DNA from: a virus
Direction: 5' to 3' (one strand)
IMG/VR virus record: IMGVR_UViG_3300042379_000363
Coordinates: 111,758 to 175,757 of that record
DNA length: 64,000 nt
Part shown: positions 30,957-38,662 of the stretch, piece by piece
Position numbering within the stretch: the first letter of the stretch is position 1
Layout of the letters: each line of letters opens with the position of its first letter
Notes under the pieces: model-generated
Told to the model about the DNA's origin: nothing
Seen by the model: only the letters and a program-made list of their open reading frames with translations
Databases searched by the model: none
Position numbers and translations under genes: made by a program

Positions 30957-31451
30957 TCACAACAAGATATTATCAATAACTTTTCCGATTTCTTTATATA
31001 CAGGACAATCACAATGGGGGTCACCTTTACCAATTGGTGGTCCAATTATTGTTCCACCCAATTCTTGATATCGTTTATAATATTTTTTAATCTTATCATA
31101 CTTGGTGTGAGTAACACCACCCCAACCCCAAGAACCCTGAATAACATAAATCTTGGTATTTGGAAATGTAATCCGTATTGACTTAAATAATTTATCAATT
31201 CCTTTATCCACATATAAGTCGTTGGTTCCAATACACAAAAAAACATTTTGGACATTGGGTGAAACTTTATATCTCTGAACCATTTTTGTAAGGTATGGGA
31301 CAGCAATCCCACCTTTCCATAGTCCAACCACCCTCTCTACTTTTTTTGAGTTTCTATCAACGTATGGAGTTTGGGAATCTCCGATAATAATGTTATTGGG
31401 AATCTGTGAATACCCAACCAAACAAAACAATAAACAAATAATAAATTTCAT
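30957..31451 (-). CDS. Secreted SGNH/GDSL hydrolase-like protein
   Basis: A 164-residue protein with a signal peptide (MKFIICLLFCLVGYSQ), then I-I-G-D-S-Q-T (block I), G-G-I-A-V (block II), C-I-G-T-N-D-L-Y (block III) and G-D-P-H-C (block V). All four SGNH catalytic regions are present in order. SGNH enzymes act as esterases on polysaccharides, peptidoglycan or lipids. In a phage this could remove acetyl groups from host capsule or wall. It is 13 nt upstream of the leader-bearing gene. Confidence 0.75.
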   Translation of the reverse strand: MKFIICLLFCLVGYSQIPNNIIIGDSQTPYVDRNSKKVERVVGLWKGGIAVPYLTKMVQRYKVSPNVQNVFLCIGTNDLYVDKGIDKLFKSIRITFPNTKIYVIQGSWGWGGVTHTKYDKIKKYYKRYQELGGTIIGPPIGKGDPHCDCPVYKEIGKVIDNILL

Positions 31452-31469
31452 ATTTTCATTAAATTAAAA

Positions 31470-31491
31470 AACCCCCGTTTAACCGGAGGTT
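31470..31491 (-). terminator. Intrinsic terminator
   Basis: Stem AACCTCCG/CGGGGGTT with one G-U pair, downstream of the gene at 31496, followed by TTTTTT. Confidence 0.65.
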
Positions 31492-31495
31492 AGAA

Positions 31496-31702
31496 TTATT
31501 TAGATGAAACTAAATAATATGTGGTTCCTTCTTGTTTAAAAAAAACATCTCTTGGATTGTCAACGGTTGGGTGGGTGTTCCAAGTTTCAGTTAAACCGGT
31601 TTCTCCATCCATTGGTTTCATAACACATTTTTTGTCTACGAACTTAATAGTTCTTGTTATTTTAGATTCTTCCATAGGTAAGTATAGATAAAATTTATTC
31701 AT
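31496..31702 (-). CDS. Small hypothetical protein
   Basis: A 68-residue protein (MNKFYLYLPMEESKITRTIK) with K-C-V-M-K-P-M-D-G-E-T-G and a terminal T-T-Y-Y-L-V strand. It lies 11 nt after its upstream neighbour. Function is unknown. Confidence 0.55.
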   Translation of the reverse strand: MNKFYLYLPMEESKITRTIKFVDKKCVMKPMDGETGLTETWNTHPTVDNPRDVFFKQEGTTYYLVSSK

Positions 31703-31713
31703 CTATCAATAAT

Positions 31714-32010
31714 CTATTGTAATATTTTAGTGATTGTTCGGGAACCTTTTTTATCCAAATACTTTATTATACAATTATCCTCATTGAGAATGGAACAATA
31801 CCCAAATAAAGAATTAACAAAATCTTCAATTACAATATTTTCAGAACCCGGGATGGTGAGCATATATTTAAATGAAGTGTCGTCTACATAAGACCCTTTA
31901 ACATTTTTGAGAATGATTTCAAAATACTTTTTTTGGTTATACCGGACAAGCACCTTTAACTCAGGATATAATTCCTTAAACACTTTTCTGATAATAATCA
32001 ACTTCTTCAT
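31714..32010 (-). CDS. Hypothetical protein
   Basis: A 98-residue beta-rich, basic protein (MKKLIIIRKVFKELYPELKV) with a Cys pair near residues 71 and 79. Divergent from the repeat-protein gene. Function is unknown. Confidence 0.55.
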   Translation of the reverse strand: MKKLIIIRKVFKELYPELKVLVRYNQKKYFEIILKNVKGSYVDDTSFKYMLTIPGSENIVIEDFVNSLFGYCSILNEDNCIIKYLDKKGSRTITKILQ

Positions 32011-32054
32011 TGTAAAAATATAAATTATTATTAGATAATAAGAAATAGTTTTAG

Positions 32055-32062
32055 TATCTTTG
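32055..32062 (+). promoter_or_regulatory. TATCTTTG promoter element, leaderless spacing
   Basis: TATCTTTG ends exactly 4 nt before ATG 32067, so transcription would begin at or near the start codon. Confidence 0.6.
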
Positions 32063-32066
32063 TTGT

Positions 32067-33500
32067 ATGGAAAAAATTATACATAAACTAATCAACGAAT
32101 TTACCGAAGGTGTGGATACCTACACCCACAATGATTCCACTTGGTTAATCTTTACTGAGACTAAACAATGGGTGATTGAATTAACTGAGAATAAAACTCT
32201 GTGGTATAATTACAACTTTTTTAAAAGTGTTTTTGCTTACGCTTCGTTGGATTGCGTTCAGAATCAACACCTCATCACAAAATGGGTGGAAGACAATATT
32301 ATAAATAAAGAGTTAACTTATGTTACACTCTTTAGAGATGCCCGGGATAGAAAACAACAATTTGAAGATACTCTTGAAAATGGTGTAAATAAAACTAAGA
32401 TGGCTCATATGAAAACGTGTTGGTCCGTTGACGATACCATTGAGAATGGGGTGAAAGAAACTAATAGCACATTACGACGTACTCTTCTTGGGGTTGACGA
32501 TATCATTCAAAATGGGGTGAAGAACACCGATTATTGGGGCGATAAAAGAACCTTATCAGTTGAGGGTACTCTTGAAAATGGTGTGAAGAAAACTGACCCC
32601 CTCCATTTCCATCGACCATTCCTTGTTAAAGATACCGATAACGGAAGTTCAGATAAAAAACTTGGAGATATTAACGACATCATTCAAAATGGGGTGAAAG
32701 AAATTTACGAGTATAAAGGATTTAGAGGTGACGTTAAAGATGTTATTCAAAATGGTGTGAGAGACACTCAATATAGTGAGTACGAAAATCAAAGTTGGAT
32801 TAATGGTGTCATTAAAGAAGGTGTGAAAGAAACCAAATCGGGAGATAAATTCCAATTTTTATGTGAAGAAGTAATTGATAAGGGTGTGAAGGAAACTAAA
32901 TATCATATGTCAAAACTTAGGGTTGATGCTTATAAAGTGATTGATATTGGTGTTAAAGAAACTAGTCACGTTGATGTGATGAAATTTTTTGATAATAAAA
33001 TGGAAGACGCACTTAAAAATGGTGTAAAAGAAACAAAACAAAAAAAGAATGCTCTTCTGATTTTAGATACTAGCGGTAGAGAACTTATTTTAGAATCACA
33101 TCTTGTCGTTAGAGATGGTGTGAGAAGTTCCACCCCACGTCAATATGTTGGTGAAAACATAATTGATAAGATTATTAACAAAGGTATTACGGACACCATT
33201 GAATGTGATTGGGATGTCCCAACAGATTTAATAAAGGACGTTATTAGTGAAGGTGTTAAAGAAACCTATGAAGATGTATATCACCACAAAGGAAGAATTA
33301 ATGGTGTGATTAAAAACGGTGTAAAAAAAACTATGTCAGGAAATTATACCGACCCATCAACAAGTCTTCTATATATTAGATGGGAGACTCAAATTGAGGA
33401 CGTGATTGATAATGGTAATAAAGTATGTGGAACTTATGTTGGCGGTCACCGTCAAGAAGAAAAAACTGAAACCGTTATTGAATATGGAAAACAAATTTGA
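32067..33500 (+). CDS. NGVKET-repeat protein
   Basis: A 477-residue protein. Residues 1-95 form a unique head (TETKQWVIELTENKTLWYNY, ending H-L-I-T-K-W-V-E-D-N). The remaining 380 residues contain about sixteen copies of a short motif, x-x-x-V-I-x-N-G-V-K-E-T, spaced mostly 20-30 residues apart with unrelated sequence between. Many copies keep both N-G-V and the K/R-x-T end. I recall similar arrays in other large phages, without function. A beta-solenoid or adhesin-like fold and a DNA- or protein-binding array are both possible. It is coupled to the acyltransferase gene (1 nt). Confidence 0.7.
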   Translation: MEKIIHKLINEFTEGVDTYTHNDSTWLIFTETKQWVIELTENKTLWYNYNFFKSVFAYASLDCVQNQHLITKWVEDNIINKELTYVTLFRDARDRKQQFEDTLENGVNKTKMAHMKTCWSVDDTIENGVKETNSTLRRTLLGVDDIIQNGVKNTDYWGDKRTLSVEGTLENGVKKTDPLHFHRPFLVKDTDNGSSDKKLGDINDIIQNGVKEIYEYKGFRGDVKDVIQNGVRDTQYSEYENQSWINGVIKEGVKETKSGDKFQFLCEEVIDKGVKETKYHMSKLRVDAYKVIDIGVKETSHVDVMKFFDNKMEDALKNGVKETKQKKNALLILDTSGRELILESHLVVRDGVRSSTPRQYVGENIIDKIINKGITDTIECDWDVPTDLIKDVISEGVKETYEDVYHHKGRINGVIKNGVKKTMSGNYTDPSTSLLYIRWETQIEDVIDNGNKVCGTYVGGHRQEEKTETVIEYGKQI

Positions 33501-33501
33501 T

Positions 33502-34224
33502 ATGAAAAAAATATTTACAATTTATTCGTTAATAACATTTGTCTTAATAATGTTATTGATATCACCAATCATATTTGTATTTTCATTTTTTGGTATGAAA
33601 GGGACCAATATGAATTACCGGGTGGTTAACCTGTGGGCAAAATCTTGGTTCTTCTTAATTGGTATTCGTCACAAAATAATTTACGACAAACCTCACGATA
33701 AGAATAAACAATATGTTTTTATCTCAAACCATAAATCCTATATGGACGCACCATCAATTGCGTTGAGTATCAATCAACCTTTTAGAGTTTTGGGTCAACA
33801 CGAAACATCATCAATACCTTTGTTGGGTTACATTTGGAAAACCTGTGTAATAACAATTAAACGGACTGAGTCAAGTAGTCGTGTTGAGAGTATCAGAAAA
33901 TTAAAATCAGAAATTTCAAAAGGGATTTCAATATTTTTATTTCCGGAAGGTAAGTTTAATGATACGGATGATACGTTATGTGATTTCTTTGACGGAGCAT
34001 TTAGAATTGCTATTGAAACTCAAACACCTATTAAACCAATGTTATTGTTGGACACAGATAAACGTCTTCATCATTCAAGTTTGTTTGGGTTAACTCCGGG
34101 AATAAATCGTGTTGTATTTTTAGATGAGGTTAGTGTTGACGGGTTAACAATTAAGGACACCAAAAAATTAAAGGAGAAGGTATATTCGATGATGGAAGAT
34201 AAATTAAAAAACCCCACCGTTTAG
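33502..34224 (+). CDS. PlsC-type 1-acylglycerol-3-phosphate acyltransferase
   Basis: The ATG at 33502 follows the preceding stop by 1 nt and gives 240 residues. An N-terminal hydrophobic helix (LITFVLIMLLISPIIFVFSF) is followed by the acyltransferase motifs: S-N-H-K-S-Y-M-D-A (H-x4-D), F-R-V-L-G, F-P-E-G-K-F (E-G-T position) and I-K-P-M. It would acylate lysophosphatidate in the membrane, altering host phospholipids or supplying a lipid for assembly. A terminator overlaps its end. Confidence 0.85.
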   Translation: MKKIFTIYSLITFVLIMLLISPIIFVFSFFGMKGTNMNYRVVNLWAKSWFFLIGIRHKIIYDKPHDKNKQYVFISNHKSYMDAPSIALSINQPFRVLGQHETSSIPLLGYIWKTCVITIKRTESSSRVESIRKLKSEISKGISIFLFPEGKFNDTDDTLCDFFDGAFRIAIETQTPIKPMLLLDTDKRLHHSSLFGLTPGINRVVFLDEVSVDGLTIKDTKKLKEKVYSMMEDKLKNPTV

Positions 34225-34233
34225 GATGGGGTT
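34210..34233. terminator. Intrinsic terminator overlapping acyltransferase stop
   Basis: Stem AACCCCACC/GGATGGGGTT (one mismatch), with A- and T-runs on both sides; it can serve the convergent small gene too. Confidence 0.7.
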
Positions 34234-34237
34234 AATT

Positions 34238-34354
34238 TTACAATTCAGATTTTAATCTTGAAAGGATTTCGTTGTTTTTATTCATTATCTTTAATTTCTT
34301 AACAACATTTACTCTGTTTTTTTTAGGTTTCCCTATTTTTTTTGATTTTGACAT
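34238..34354 (-). CDS. Very small basic protein (38 aa)
   Basis: A 38-residue frame (MSKSKKIGKPKKNRVNVVKK) with thirteen Lys or Arg. It sits in an otherwise empty interval with GATACTTAT 15 nt upstream and a terminator downstream, which argues that it is expressed. It may bind DNA or RNA. Confidence 0.5.
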   Translation of the reverse strand: MSKSKKIGKPKKNRVNVVKKLKIMNKNNEILSRLKSEL

Positions 34355-34369
34355 AATAATGATTTACTA

Positions 34370-34378
34370 ATAAGTATC
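34370..34378 (-). promoter_or_regulatory. GATACTTAT motif variant
   Basis: Sense-strand GATACTTAT (one change from GATATTTAT) lies 15 nt before ATG 34354. Confidence 0.35.
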
Positions 34379-34379
34379 A

Positions 34380-34772
34380 CTATTCTCTATTTTTAAAATG
34401 TAACCCCGCTTTACCAAATGACCAAGAGGTTAAATCAACCCCCATATATTTTAAATCATCTATCATTTCAGTGTCAAACGCCCACAATAACGGGTATTTT
34501 AAAGCTCTTTCATCCTTAAAATGTTTTTCTTTATACTCATCACAGATATTATTAGGGACCGGAATCTCAGAATCAATAACAAGAACATAGTCGTATGTAT
34601 TTCTCCAACTATCATCAAACTTCCAACGTTCCTCACCTTTATACAAATTAACAATATGAACACTGAAGTTATACTTTGTGTCGGAACAAGTCATTTCATT
34701 TATTTTTTTATTACCAAAAGTATTCATATACTTGGTAATCATTTTGGGAACTATTTCATCTTCTATATTCAT
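34380..34772 (-). CDS. Hypothetical protein
   Basis: A 130-residue protein (MNIEDEIVPKMITKYMNTFG) with a V-L-V-I-D-S-E-I-P-V strand and a W-A-F-D-T-E-M-I-D-D-L segment. Its start overlaps the preceding stop by 1 nt (ATG/TGA-type). Function is unknown. Confidence 0.6.
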   Translation of the reverse strand: MNIEDEIVPKMITKYMNTFGNKKINEMTCSDTKYNFSVHIVNLYKGEERWKFDDSWRNTYDYVLVIDSEIPVPNNICDEYKEKHFKDERALKYPLLWAFDTEMIDDLKYMGVDLTSWSFGKAGLHFKNRE

Positions 34773-35143
34773 TATATCCTTTCAATTGTTTTAACATTAT
34801 ACCCGTATACTTTTTCAAACCAATCTTTTAATAACTCATCAAAGTGATGCCCAAACATTGACTGTTCAGATTTAAATGAATAACCATCACCATATCTTAA
34901 TATTGGTAAATCTTCATCTCTTCCTTCATCACCTGAACTATCTTGATATTGCATAACCCAATCATCATCTTCATAATCTTCTTCAATATCGCGATAAAAA
35001 TTTATAACATCCAAATCAATATAACCACCCTTTTCCTGAATCCAAGAATCGTAAGATTTTTCGGTGTGGTCCAAATTGGAATACTCTTCCATCATTTTTT
35101 CAAACGTGGAAAACAATTTATCGTATTTAATTTTTACATCCAT
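34772..35143 (-). CDS. Small acidic protein, W-F/Y-tail family
   Basis: The start at 35143 (MDVKIKYDKLFSTFEKMMEE) follows the preceding stop by 1 nt. The 123-residue protein is acidic (DIEEDYEDDDWVMQYQDSSG) and ends H-F-D-E-L-L-K-D-W-F-E-K-V-Y-G-Y-N-V-K-T-I, the tail signature shared with the gene at 30551 and others. It lacks the I-T-E leader. Confidence 0.6.
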   Translation of the reverse strand: MDVKIKYDKLFSTFEKMMEEYSNLDHTEKSYDSWIQEKGGYIDLDVINFYRDIEEDYEDDDWVMQYQDSSGDEGRDEDLPILRYGDGYSFKSEQSMFGHHFDELLKDWFEKVYGYNVKTIERI

Positions 35144-35144
35144 A

Positions 35145-35516
35145 TTACCAAGTTCTACAAGCCCAGTATCTTGCTTTCCATCTTGGTCCCGGACTATCAC
35201 AATTCATTCTTGCTCTAAAAGATTTTCTTCTAGCCGGATTATTTTTTTTGATAACCATTCGTTTTCCTTTTGCCGATTTACCACCAAAACCAAAGTTAAC
35301 CTTAACAACATTTCCTTTGTCGTTCTTAACATACACTTTGAATTTTTTAACATCCCCTTGCATAATTTTACCAAGTTGAACTTTGCGTCCCTGATATTCC
35401 GCCTCAGTCAGTAAGTCACCAACAACAAAGTTGGTTTCTTCTACGGTTCCAAAAAAACTATCGTCTAAGTCGTTGAATAGTTTGTTGTATTGAGATTCTG
35501 TAATCACTATTTTCAT
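35145..35516 (-). CDS. Leader-bearing basic protein with C-terminal Cys motif
   Basis: A 123-residue protein beginning MKIVITESQYNKLFNDLDD. The second half is beta-rich and then basic (FGGKSAKGKRMVIKKNN), ending R-A-R-M-N-C-D-S-P-G-P-R-W-K-A-R-Y-W-A-C-R-T-W. This R-K-S-F-R-A-R...N-C-D...Y-W-x-C ending is one I recognise from uncharacterised proteins of T4-like marine phages. It probably binds nucleic acid or acts in head assembly. Its start overlaps the previous stop by 4 nt. Confidence 0.65.
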   Translation of the reverse strand: MKIVITESQYNKLFNDLDDSFFGTVEETNFVVGDLLTEAEYQGRKVQLGKIMQGDVKKFKVYVKNDKGNVVKVNFGFGGKSAKGKRMVIKKNNPARRKSFRARMNCDSPGPRWKARYWACRTW

Positions 35517-36328
35517 TTTTCGTAATGTGTCATTGTTGGTTTATTTCCTGTTCCCACTTTTGGGTCTTTCTTTTCAGCTCTTCGTTTTTGTTGTGTCATC
35601 GCTTTCTTCTCATCTTTATCATATGATGAAGCCACCTTAGGTGTTTCAGATGAAACCTTTTTTGATGGACGACATTTTGGATATGACTTACCATCAGCGT
35701 CCTTTCTTCCACAGGGTGGATGTTTCCCGTCAACTTTTTTGCTTACATCAACCCACTTCTCCTTAAACCATCTTTTCAAATCTTCATTAACATTTTCGTT
35801 CTTTGGTTCAACCCCTTTCTTCTTCATATTGATGGCAATCGCCGCTTGTTGTGTTGGACTTGATGCCTCATTAGTGGATTTTTTATTTTTTCTCCATCCA
35901 CCACCTTTTGATTTATATCGTTTGGCAGCAGCTCCATTACAATACGCACTTGGACATACTTTATATCTTGACCTTGCCCAAGCAAGACATTGTGCCCATA
36001 ACTTTGGGTTGGTTGGTTTGTTTTCCCCTTCGGTTAGTAAACTGAATAATAAATCTTCTTGTCTTTCTGTAATTACTATTTTCATATTAGTCTTGTTATT
36101 TTGTTTTTGACCCCTCAATTGGTTTTCTATAATATCGTGTTTACGTTTTAATTTAACTCTCATTACTGCAATAGCAATTTCAAATTTTTTAAATTCTTCC
36201 GACGTTGAGGTAATAGAATATTCTTTATTAAATTCATTAATTTCTTTAATAGTGTCGGATAATTGCTCACGACTTTCGCAAGAAATTAATTTCTTAATAA
36301 GAGATAAGTATTTTAATCTTTTGTTCAT
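35513..36328 (-). CDS. Two-part basic protein with internal leader motif
   Basis: ATG 36328 (MNKRLKYLSLIKKLISCESR) follows the preceding stop by 1 nt and gives 271 residues. The first 80 are a charged helical region. At residue 82 an internal Met opens a complete leader, M-K-I-V-I-T-E-R-Q-E-D-L-L-F-S-L-L-T-E. After it come W-A-Q-C-L-A-W-A-R-S-R-Y-K-V-C-P-S-A-Y-C-N-G, a K-S-K-G-G-G-W-R-K, and a tail with P-P-C-G-R-K-D-A-D-G-K-S-Y-P-K-C-R-P and K-K-D-P-K-V-G-T-G-N-K-P-T-M-T-H, all recognisable from T4-like phage proteins of unknown function. Two proteins may be made: full-length and one from the internal start. Confidence 0.6.
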   Translation of the reverse strand: MNKRLKYLSLIKKLISCESREQLSDTIKEINEFNKEYSITSTSEEFKKFEIAIAVMRVKLKRKHDIIENQLRGQKQNNKTNMKIVITERQEDLLFSLLTEGENKPTNPKLWAQCLAWARSRYKVCPSAYCNGAAAKRYKSKGGGWRKNKKSTNEASSPTQQAAIAINMKKKGVEPKNENVNEDLKRWFKEKWVDVSKKVDGKHPPCGRKDADGKSYPKCRPSKKVSSETPKVASSYDKDEKKAMTQQKRRAEKKDPKVGTGNKPTMTHYEK

Positions 36329-36329
36329 A

Positions 36330-36650
36330 TTAAAAATTGTTGTATAATTTAATCGGGTCAATCCCGTAAGTTTTCTTTAACCATCTTTTAACAAATTGTT
36401 CTGAGTCCCATTCATCACCGGTGAACATTCTAATACTATCCACAATATTCCAATTAATAAAAGCATATTGGTCATCTTTATTGTAAAATAATACAATATC
36501 TCTTTTTATAGGGTCTTTTCCCGTGTCTTTTACAAAAAAAATAAGGTCAGGTCTGTTTTTAGGTTCATATCGGATTAATCCACCATATTCCTCAGATAAA
36601 AAATTATCAATAAGACGTTCCCTTTTATCTTCTGTAATTATAACCCTCAT
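36330..36650 (-). CDS. Leader-bearing small protein, W-F/Y-tail family
   Basis: A 106-residue protein (MRVIITEDKRERLIDNFLSE) that is beta-rich (DLIFFVKDTG, IVLFYNKDDQYAFINW) and ends Q-F-V-K-R-W-L-K-K-T-Y-G-I-D-P-I-K-L-Y. It belongs to the paralogous family. Spacing to the large gene upstream is 1 nt. Confidence 0.65.
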   Translation of the reverse strand: MRVIITEDKRERLIDNFLSEEYGGLIRYEPKNRPDLIFFVKDTGKDPIKRDIVLFYNKDDQYAFINWNIVDSIRMFTGDEWDSEQFVKRWLKKTYGIDPIKLYNNF

Positions 36651-36651
36651 A

Positions 36652-37779
36652 TTAATCTAAATTAGATAATGGTGGATTTTTAAACACTACTAAACCGGTA
36701 CCAATAATTTTGTAATTATTATTTTCAAATATTAAAATATTTTTTGCGTTTGAGAAAATAAGATATTGAATTGGTTTACTCTTATAGTTTTTCATTTGAT
36801 AAGTGTTAACCTCATATTCTTTTGTAATTTTATTTTCTATTGTAATTTCATTAACCTTATACCCCGATAATGGTTTAATCTGAGCATAACGAACACCTTC
36901 AGTAGTCGTTATTTCAATATCTTTACCATCAACTCTATCTTGTTTTGAACCTGAACAATATTGTTTAATGTTTTTTCCATCAATATTAAATGGTGATTCA
37001 GTTAATTTTTTAATTGCCGAATTTTCGGTTTTTACCCCTGACTTATATGATTTAAGATTAATGTTAACGAGTTCCTCCAAGTATTCACCATCTTTAAACA
37101 ATGAGGATGAATTATTTTTAATCCATTCCTTAAATTTCTCGTTAGAAACTATCTTTGGTGTCTCATTATTATTAAATACCCCGTGCATAAACCATTCAAT
37201 AAGTTTTTTGATAACCATTGGATTGGTATCAAAATAATTAAGGATTGACCAAGTTTGTCCGGGAACATTTGTGTTTGGAATATCTATCAACCCATCTTCA
37301 CTATTACAAATACCATCACCATCAATGAAACTATTTTTACCAATATTATTTGGATATAGGTCATATAACGTATTCAACATAAATTGAGGAAATTTTGAAA
37401 TTGATTTTTTTAATAAATCAGCACTTAATATAAGTTCGTGGGATTCAAGTTCGGATTCAATCTTTTCGTATTCTGATTTAAATATGTATGGATTACCTCG
37501 TGATTTAGTGAAATTTATAATTTCCAACGGGAAATCAAATTCTTCTTTTGTGTAAATATTATTAAGTTTAACGGTTAAACCCTCGTTTCTATCTTTTAAC
37601 TCTTTTAGTTTAAGAATATCATCTTCAGGCATTTCATCAAGATACACAAATGTTGGTTGGTAATAGTCGTCGGGTTTAAAACCTCCAAACCTAACAACGA
37701 TTTCTTTTGGGAAATCAATTGTCAATTGTATTTTCTTTTTTAATTTATCGTATTGATTTTTACTTATCTTAATATTCAT
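36652..37779 (-). CDS. Putative Mrr-like PD-(D/E)xK nuclease with leader-like N-terminus
   Basis: A 375-residue protein that begins MNIKISKNQYDKLKKK, which matches the leaders of its neighbours except that Glu is replaced by Lys. A C-terminal domain (about 270-350) contains R-V-D-G-K-D-I-E-I then V-R-Y-A-Q-I-K-P-L, a D...Q-x-K arrangement seen in Mrr-type restriction nucleases. The middle (V-D-G... E-N-S-A-I-K-K-L) may recognise DNA. If packaged, it could cut host DNA early. GATATTTAT lies 4 nt before the ATG. Confidence 0.55.
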   Translation of the reverse strand: MNIKISKNQYDKLKKKIQLTIDFPKEIVVRFGGFKPDDYYQPTFVYLDEMPEDDILKLKELKDRNEGLTVKLNNIYTKEEFDFPLEIINFTKSRGNPYIFKSEYEKIESELESHELILSADLLKKSISKFPQFMLNTLYDLYPNNIGKNSFIDGDGICNSEDGLIDIPNTNVPGQTWSILNYFDTNPMVIKKLIEWFMHGVFNNNETPKIVSNEKFKEWIKNNSSSLFKDGEYLEELVNINLKSYKSGVKTENSAIKKLTESPFNIDGKNIKQYCSGSKQDRVDGKDIEITTTEGVRYAQIKPLSGYKVNEITIENKITKEYEVNTYQMKNYKSKPIQYLIFSNAKNILIFENNNYKIIGTGLVVFKNPPLSNLD

Positions 37780-37783
37780 ATAA

Positions 37784-37792
37784 ATAAATATC
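37784..37792 (-). promoter_or_regulatory. GATATTTAT start-proximal motif
   Basis: Sense-strand GATATTTAT ends 4 nt before ATG 37779, just after the hairpin at 37792-37816. Confidence 0.5.
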
Positions 37793-37816
37793 CCCCAATC
37801 TAATTAAAGATGGGGG
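37792..37816 (-). terminator. Hairpin at 3' end of the gene at 37800
   Basis: Stem CCCCCATCT/AGATTGGGGG (one bulge) overlaps the stop at 37800; no long T-run follows, but GATATTTAT does. Confidence 0.5.
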
Positions 37817-38060
37817 TTTTAATAACTTCTAAATTATATTTCTCAGAGAACCATTTGTTTAGTTGGGGGTAGTATCTTCCTTCACCAAAAGTTCTAACTA
37901 AATCTAAATGAGTAACACCTGTCCACCCAACTTGTTTAGAACTTTTGTAATAGATACAAACACCGGCAATATAGTAACACGTATCGTTTTCAAATAATAT
38001 ACAACTACCATAGGTAATATCTAAAAATTTAAAAATGTTTTGTTCTCTTTTATTACTCAC
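37800..38060 (-). CDS. Small protein, W-F/Y-tail family, GTG start
   Basis: A GTG start at 38060 (read as MSNKREQNIFKFLDITYGSC) is chosen; it overlaps the preceding stop as G-TGA-G-TAA and avoids reading 60 nt into that gene. The 86-residue protein ends Y-P-Q-L-N-K-W-F-S-E-K-Y-N-L-E-V-I-K-T, the family tail, but has no leader. Function is unknown. Confidence 0.55.
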   Translation of the reverse strand: MSNKREQNIFKFLDITYGSCILFENDTCYYIAGVCIYYKSSKQVGWTGVTHLDLVRTFGEGRYYPQLNKWFSEKYNLEVIKTPIFN

Positions 38061-38331
38061 TCTTAATTGTGTTTGGTTGGATAGTAGCGTCTTCAAATGA
38101 TTCTGTAGAAACAAACTCACTTTTCATATAATCAATTACGTGTTCAAACATTTCGTAATCTTTAAAATCTCCTCGTTTGTGTCCGGCTTTAATTAACATA
38201 GACATACCGGCAGCCAACATCATTATTGATTCCTTAACCGATAATAACTCTTGGTCCTTTGGGAATTTAATATCAAAATAATTTGTTTTATCTTTTCGTC
38301 TCCACGTTACAGCAACTGTTAACTCATTCAT
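38053..38331 (-). CDS. Hypothetical protein
   Basis: A 92-residue protein (MNELTVAVTWRRKDKTNYFD) with a strand-rich first half and a helix (SVKESIMMLAAGMSMLIKAG). It is 18 nt from the gene upstream. Function is unknown. Confidence 0.55.
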   Translation of the reverse strand: MNELTVAVTWRRKDKTNYFDIKFPKDQELLSVKESIMMLAAGMSMLIKAGHKRGDFKDYEMFEHVIDYMKSEFVSTESFEDATIQPNTIKSE

Positions 38332-38348
38332 TTTTTTATTTTTATTTA

Positions 38349-38609
38349 TTACACAACATTTGATACCGGTAAATTATATCTATTTTGAAACCACTCCATT
38401 AAATATTCTCTAAAGTCAGCTTTACCGACACTAAACATCCCCATAACATCGTCCATCAAACCTCCATTATAAAATAGATAGTTTTCGTTAATTGAATATC
38501 CAAACGCATTATACTCAATAAATGGTTTCATCCAATTAGAGTCACCCTCATCCGGAATTAGTTCCCCGTAACAAAATGTGTCAAAATATTTGAATACCAA
38601 CTTTTTCAT
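38349..38609 (-). CDS. Small protein, W-F/Y-tail family, leaderless transcript
   Basis: The ATG at 38609 (MKKLVFKYFDTFCYGELIPD) is required because an upstream Met at 38636 lies before the promoter: TATCTTTG ends exactly 4 nt before 38609. The 86-residue protein ends Y-L-M-E-W-F-Q-N-R-Y-N-L-P-V-S-N, the family tail. Confidence 0.65.
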   Translation of the reverse strand: MKKLVFKYFDTFCYGELIPDEGDSNWMKPFIEYNAFGYSINENYLFYNGGLMDDVMGMFSVGKADFREYLMEWFQNRYNLPVSNVV

Positions 38610-38613
38610 TTGA

Positions 38614-38621
38614 CAAAGATA
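38614..38621 (-). promoter_or_regulatory. TATCTTTG promoter element, leaderless spacing
   Basis: Sense-strand TATCTTTG ends 4 nt before ATG 38609 and immediately follows the terminator at 38628-38657. Confidence 0.6.
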
Positions 38622-38627
38622 ATAAAA

Positions 38628-38657
38628 AAACCCCAACTAAATAAATAATTGGGGTTT
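38628..38657 (-). terminator. Intrinsic terminator
   Basis: Stem AAACCCCAA/TTGGGGTTT with a 12-nt loop and flanking T-run, downstream of the gene at 38663. Confidence 0.75.
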
Positions 38658-38662
38658 AATTC

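Noticed and set aside
31046-31327. 93-codon minus-strand frame inside the SGNH gene
   Set aside because: It lies wholly within the SGNH hydrolase gene in another frame; the SGNH motifs and signal peptide show which frame is real.
35739-36110. 123-codon plus-strand frame opposite the gene at 35513
   Set aside because: Antisense shadow of a basic protein with recognised phage motifs.
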